Assembly: GCA_945876925.1 (NCBI GenBank)
Contig: CAMCQD010000030.1
Location: forward strand, 1 to 10,115
Direction of reading: 5' to 3'
From: an uncultured Dermatophilus sp.
Lineage (GTDB): Bacteria > Actinomycetota > Actinomycetes > Actinomycetales > Dermatophilaceae
Length of the DNA: 10,115 nucleotides
Shown here piece by piece: positions 7,074 through 10,115 of this stretch (its first letter is position 1; the number at the start of each line of letters is the position of its first letter). Made by a program: the position numbers and the translations under genes. Under the pieces are notes generated by a model that did not search any database, was not told where the DNA came from, and was given only the letters and a program-made list of their open reading frames with translations.

Positions 7074-7093
7074 CCGGGGAGACCCGGGGAGAC
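7074..7093 (+). repeat. Tandem 10-bp duplication covering the mscS ribosome-binding site
   Basis: CCGGGGAGAC is present twice, head to tail (7074-7083 and 7084-7093). The second copy supplies the GGAGA Shine-Dalgarno core about nine bases before the mscS ATG at 7103; the first copy carries a spare. Replication slippage is the simplest origin. Confidence 0.7.
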
Positions 7094-7102
7094 AATGAGC
7101 TC

Positions 7103-8179
7103 ATGCACGCCTCCCTGATCGCGTCCGCCTCCCCGAGCACCGGCAGCGCGACCCCGGTCACCTTGCCCGCGATCTCCCCCGGCGCGATCTCCTGGAGCGG
7201 TTTCGTCACGTGGTTCCTCGACATGCCGCTGGCGATCCTCCTCATCGCCGCCGGCGCCTGGCTAACCCGGTGGCTGCTGCACCGGGCCATCAACGGCCTC
7301 ATCCGCGGTGCCCAGTTCCGGCGCCACACGGGCGATTCCGGCGCAATCGGAGTGGTTGACCCGATGCCTACCAGCCAGCTGCCGCTCATGCGCCGCCAGG
7401 CCCGCAAGGCCGCCCGCGCGCTCGGGGAATCGGGGCTGGTCAACACGGACCGGCAGGGACAGCGGCTGAACACCCTGGGCTCGATGCTGCGCAGCATCGC
7501 CAGCGTCATCGTGTGGGCCACCGCGATCCTCATGATCGGCCAGCGGATCGGCATCAACATGATGCCGGTGATCACCTCGGCGGGGATCGGCGGCGTCGCA
7601 ATCGCCTTCGGCGCGCAGAGCGTCGTCAAGGACTTCCTGTCCGGGCTGTTCATGATGTTCGAGGACCAGTACGGCGTGGGCGACATCATCGACACCGGCG
7701 ACGCAATCGGGACCGTCGAGGAAGTCACCTTGCGGGTGACCCGGCTGCGCGACTCCAGCGGGGTGGTCTGGTATGTCCGCAACGGGGAAATCATCCGGAT
7801 CGCCAACCGCACCCAGGGCTACCAGACCGGCACGATCGACATCCCGGTGTCCATCGAGGAGAACCCCACCCGGGTGATCGACATCCTCAAGGGCGTCGTG
7901 GCCGACATGTACGCCGACCCGGCGCTGCGCCGGCCGCTGCTGGAGGAGCCGGTCGTCGCCGGGGTCGAGTCGCTGGAGGCGGGCACGATGACCATCCGCA
8001 TCTTCGCCAAGTGCGTCACCGACCAGCAGTGGGGCGTCATGCGCGAGATCCGCAAGCGCGGCCTGAAGGCCCTGGCCGCCGCCGGGGTCAAGGGACCCCT
8101 GGTGATGCAGCCGGCGCAATGGACCACCACGGCGGTCAGCGGCACCAAGCCGGCCAACCCCGGCACGGCGGCGAACTGA
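7103..8179 (+). CDS. MscS-family small-conductance mechanosensitive channel
   Basis: The protein belongs to the MscS family: inner-membrane channels that open under membrane tension and let solutes out on hypo-osmotic shock. From ATG 7103 it has 358 residues. A short Ser/Pro-rich N-terminus leads to TM1 (about 34-58), then a polar cytoplasmic loop of about 65 residues, TM2 (about 128-147) and the pore helix TM3 (about 153-188). TM3 carries the family pattern GIGGVAIAFGAQ followed by VVKDFLSGLFMMFEDQYGVGD. The beta domain (about 195-245, with the RVTRLRDSSGVVWYVRNGEI block) and an alpha/beta C-terminal domain follow, ending in a Thr/Ala/Pro-rich tail. GGAGAC nine bases upstream supports the start; the open frame extends upstream to 6875 without family similarity. 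The GH13 gene follows after 45 bp on the same strand, so the pair may be co-transcribed. I give no gene symbol because several paralogues share the fold. Confidence 0.92.
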   Translation: MHASLIASASPSTGSATPVTLPAISPGAISWSGFVTWFLDMPLAILLIAAGAWLTRWLLHRAINGLIRGAQFRRHTGDSGAIGVVDPMPTSQLPLMRRQARKAARALGESGLVNTDRQGQRLNTLGSMLRSIASVIVWATAILMIGQRIGINMMPVITSAGIGGVAIAFGAQSVVKDFLSGLFMMFEDQYGVGDIIDTGDAIGTVEEVTLRVTRLRDSSGVVWYVRNGEIIRIANRTQGYQTGTIDIPVSIEENPTRVIDILKGVVADMYADPALRRPLLEEPVVAGVESLEAGTMTIRIFAKCVTDQQWGVMREIRKRGLKALAAAGVKGPLVMQPAQWTTTAVSGTKPANPGTAAN

Positions 8180-8224
8180 CCGGCGCCGTGACGATGCCCG
8201 CCCCTGCCCGCACACTGGTGACCC

Positions 8225-9952
<1,728 letters not shown>

Positions 9953-9964
9953 CCCGCGCCCGGG

Positions 9965-10014
9965 GGCAGCCTCGCTGAGGCGGCCCTGCCGGGGTGGCCC
10001 TGCCCGCGCCGGGC
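9965..10014 (+). terminator. Weak candidate terminator region behind the GH13 gene
   Basis: Two short hairpins follow the stop codon: GCCTC/GAGGC around GCT (9969-9981), inside a looser GGCAG/CTGCC pairing (9965-9990), and GCCCG/CGGGC around CGC (10002-10014). Neither has a U-tract. They could end transcription in the actinobacterial manner, but stems of this size arise easily in GC-rich DNA. Confidence 0.25.
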
Positions 10015-10062
10015 GCATTCGCTGCTGCCAGTTCTGAGATTTGCCGGACGGCGCCAGCGGGA

Positions 10063-10115
10063 CCAGATTACACTTGAAATACATCATTTGTGAAAACATG
10101 TTTTAAATGGAAGGC
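10063..10115 (+). promoter_or_regulatory. AT-rich control region with palindromic operator candidate, upstream of a gene outside the window
   Basis: From about 10063 the composition switches to roughly two-thirds A+T, unlike the rest of the window. AAAACATGTTTT (10093-10104) is a perfect 12-bp palindrome. TTGAAA (10074-10079) could be a -35 box, with CATGTT 17 bp downstream as a poor -10 overlapping the palindrome, which would suit repression. GGAAGG (10109-10114) looks like a Shine-Dalgarno sequence, so a plus-strand start codon is expected just beyond 10115. The DNA-binding protein is unknown. An rRNA-type upstream region or the edge of foreign DNA are alternatives. Confidence 0.4.

Overview
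The window is very GC-rich, has few stop codons in any frame, and reads as an actinobacterial chromosome. Three things support that placement: a mycothiol-type DsbA-fold reductase, an RpiB with the actinobacterial active site (Glu in the GSGNGE loop), and a gene order that recalls Mycobacterium tuberculosis and Streptomyces. In M. tuberculosis, from memory, tRNA-Gly, rpiB (Rv2465c), the Rv2466c nitroreductase, pepN (Rv2467) and an alpha-glucosidase (Rv2471) lie in the same neighbourhood. The genus cannot be named from the sequence.

Layout. Bases 1-161 look like the right edge of an integrated mobile element. The 3' half of a tRNA-Gly(TCC), from anticodon loop to discriminator base, is present with no 5' half, which is the classic structure of an integrase attachment site (attR). 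It is followed by a good intrinsic terminator (170-204). Two CGTGCCCAA repeats one helical turn apart lie just inside the element side. Bases 264-638 (minus) hold the remains of a small protein-tyrosine-phosphatase-like gene, broken by two frameshifts and short at its N-terminus. A perfect 15-bp inverted repeat (643-674) separates it from rpiB.

The core genes are all intact: rpiB (minus, 729-1196), a DsbA/Rv2466c-family protein with a CPWA site (minus, 1326-1928), pepN (plus, 2041-4626), malQ (minus, 4646-6838, convergent with pepN), an MscS-type mechanosensitive channel (plus, 7103-8179) and a GH13 alpha-glucosidase (plus, 8225-9952). pepN diverges from the reductase gene across about 110 bp; mscS diverges from malQ across about 260 bp.

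How the genes fit together. MalQ disproportionates maltodextrins and the GH13 enzyme probably releases glucose from short alpha-glucosides, so the right half looks like alpha-glucan turnover with a turgor-release channel next to the glucosidase. RpiB feeds the pentose phosphate pathway, PepN trims peptides, and the DsbA-fold protein belongs to thiol redox metabolism. The last ~50 bases turn sharply AT-rich, carry a perfect AAAACATGTTTT palindrome and end in a Shine-Dalgarno-like GGAAGG, so another plus-strand gene probably starts just beyond the window. Apart from the element edge, the eroded phosphatase and this AT-rich tail, the region is housekeeping; I see no convincing new multi-gene system.
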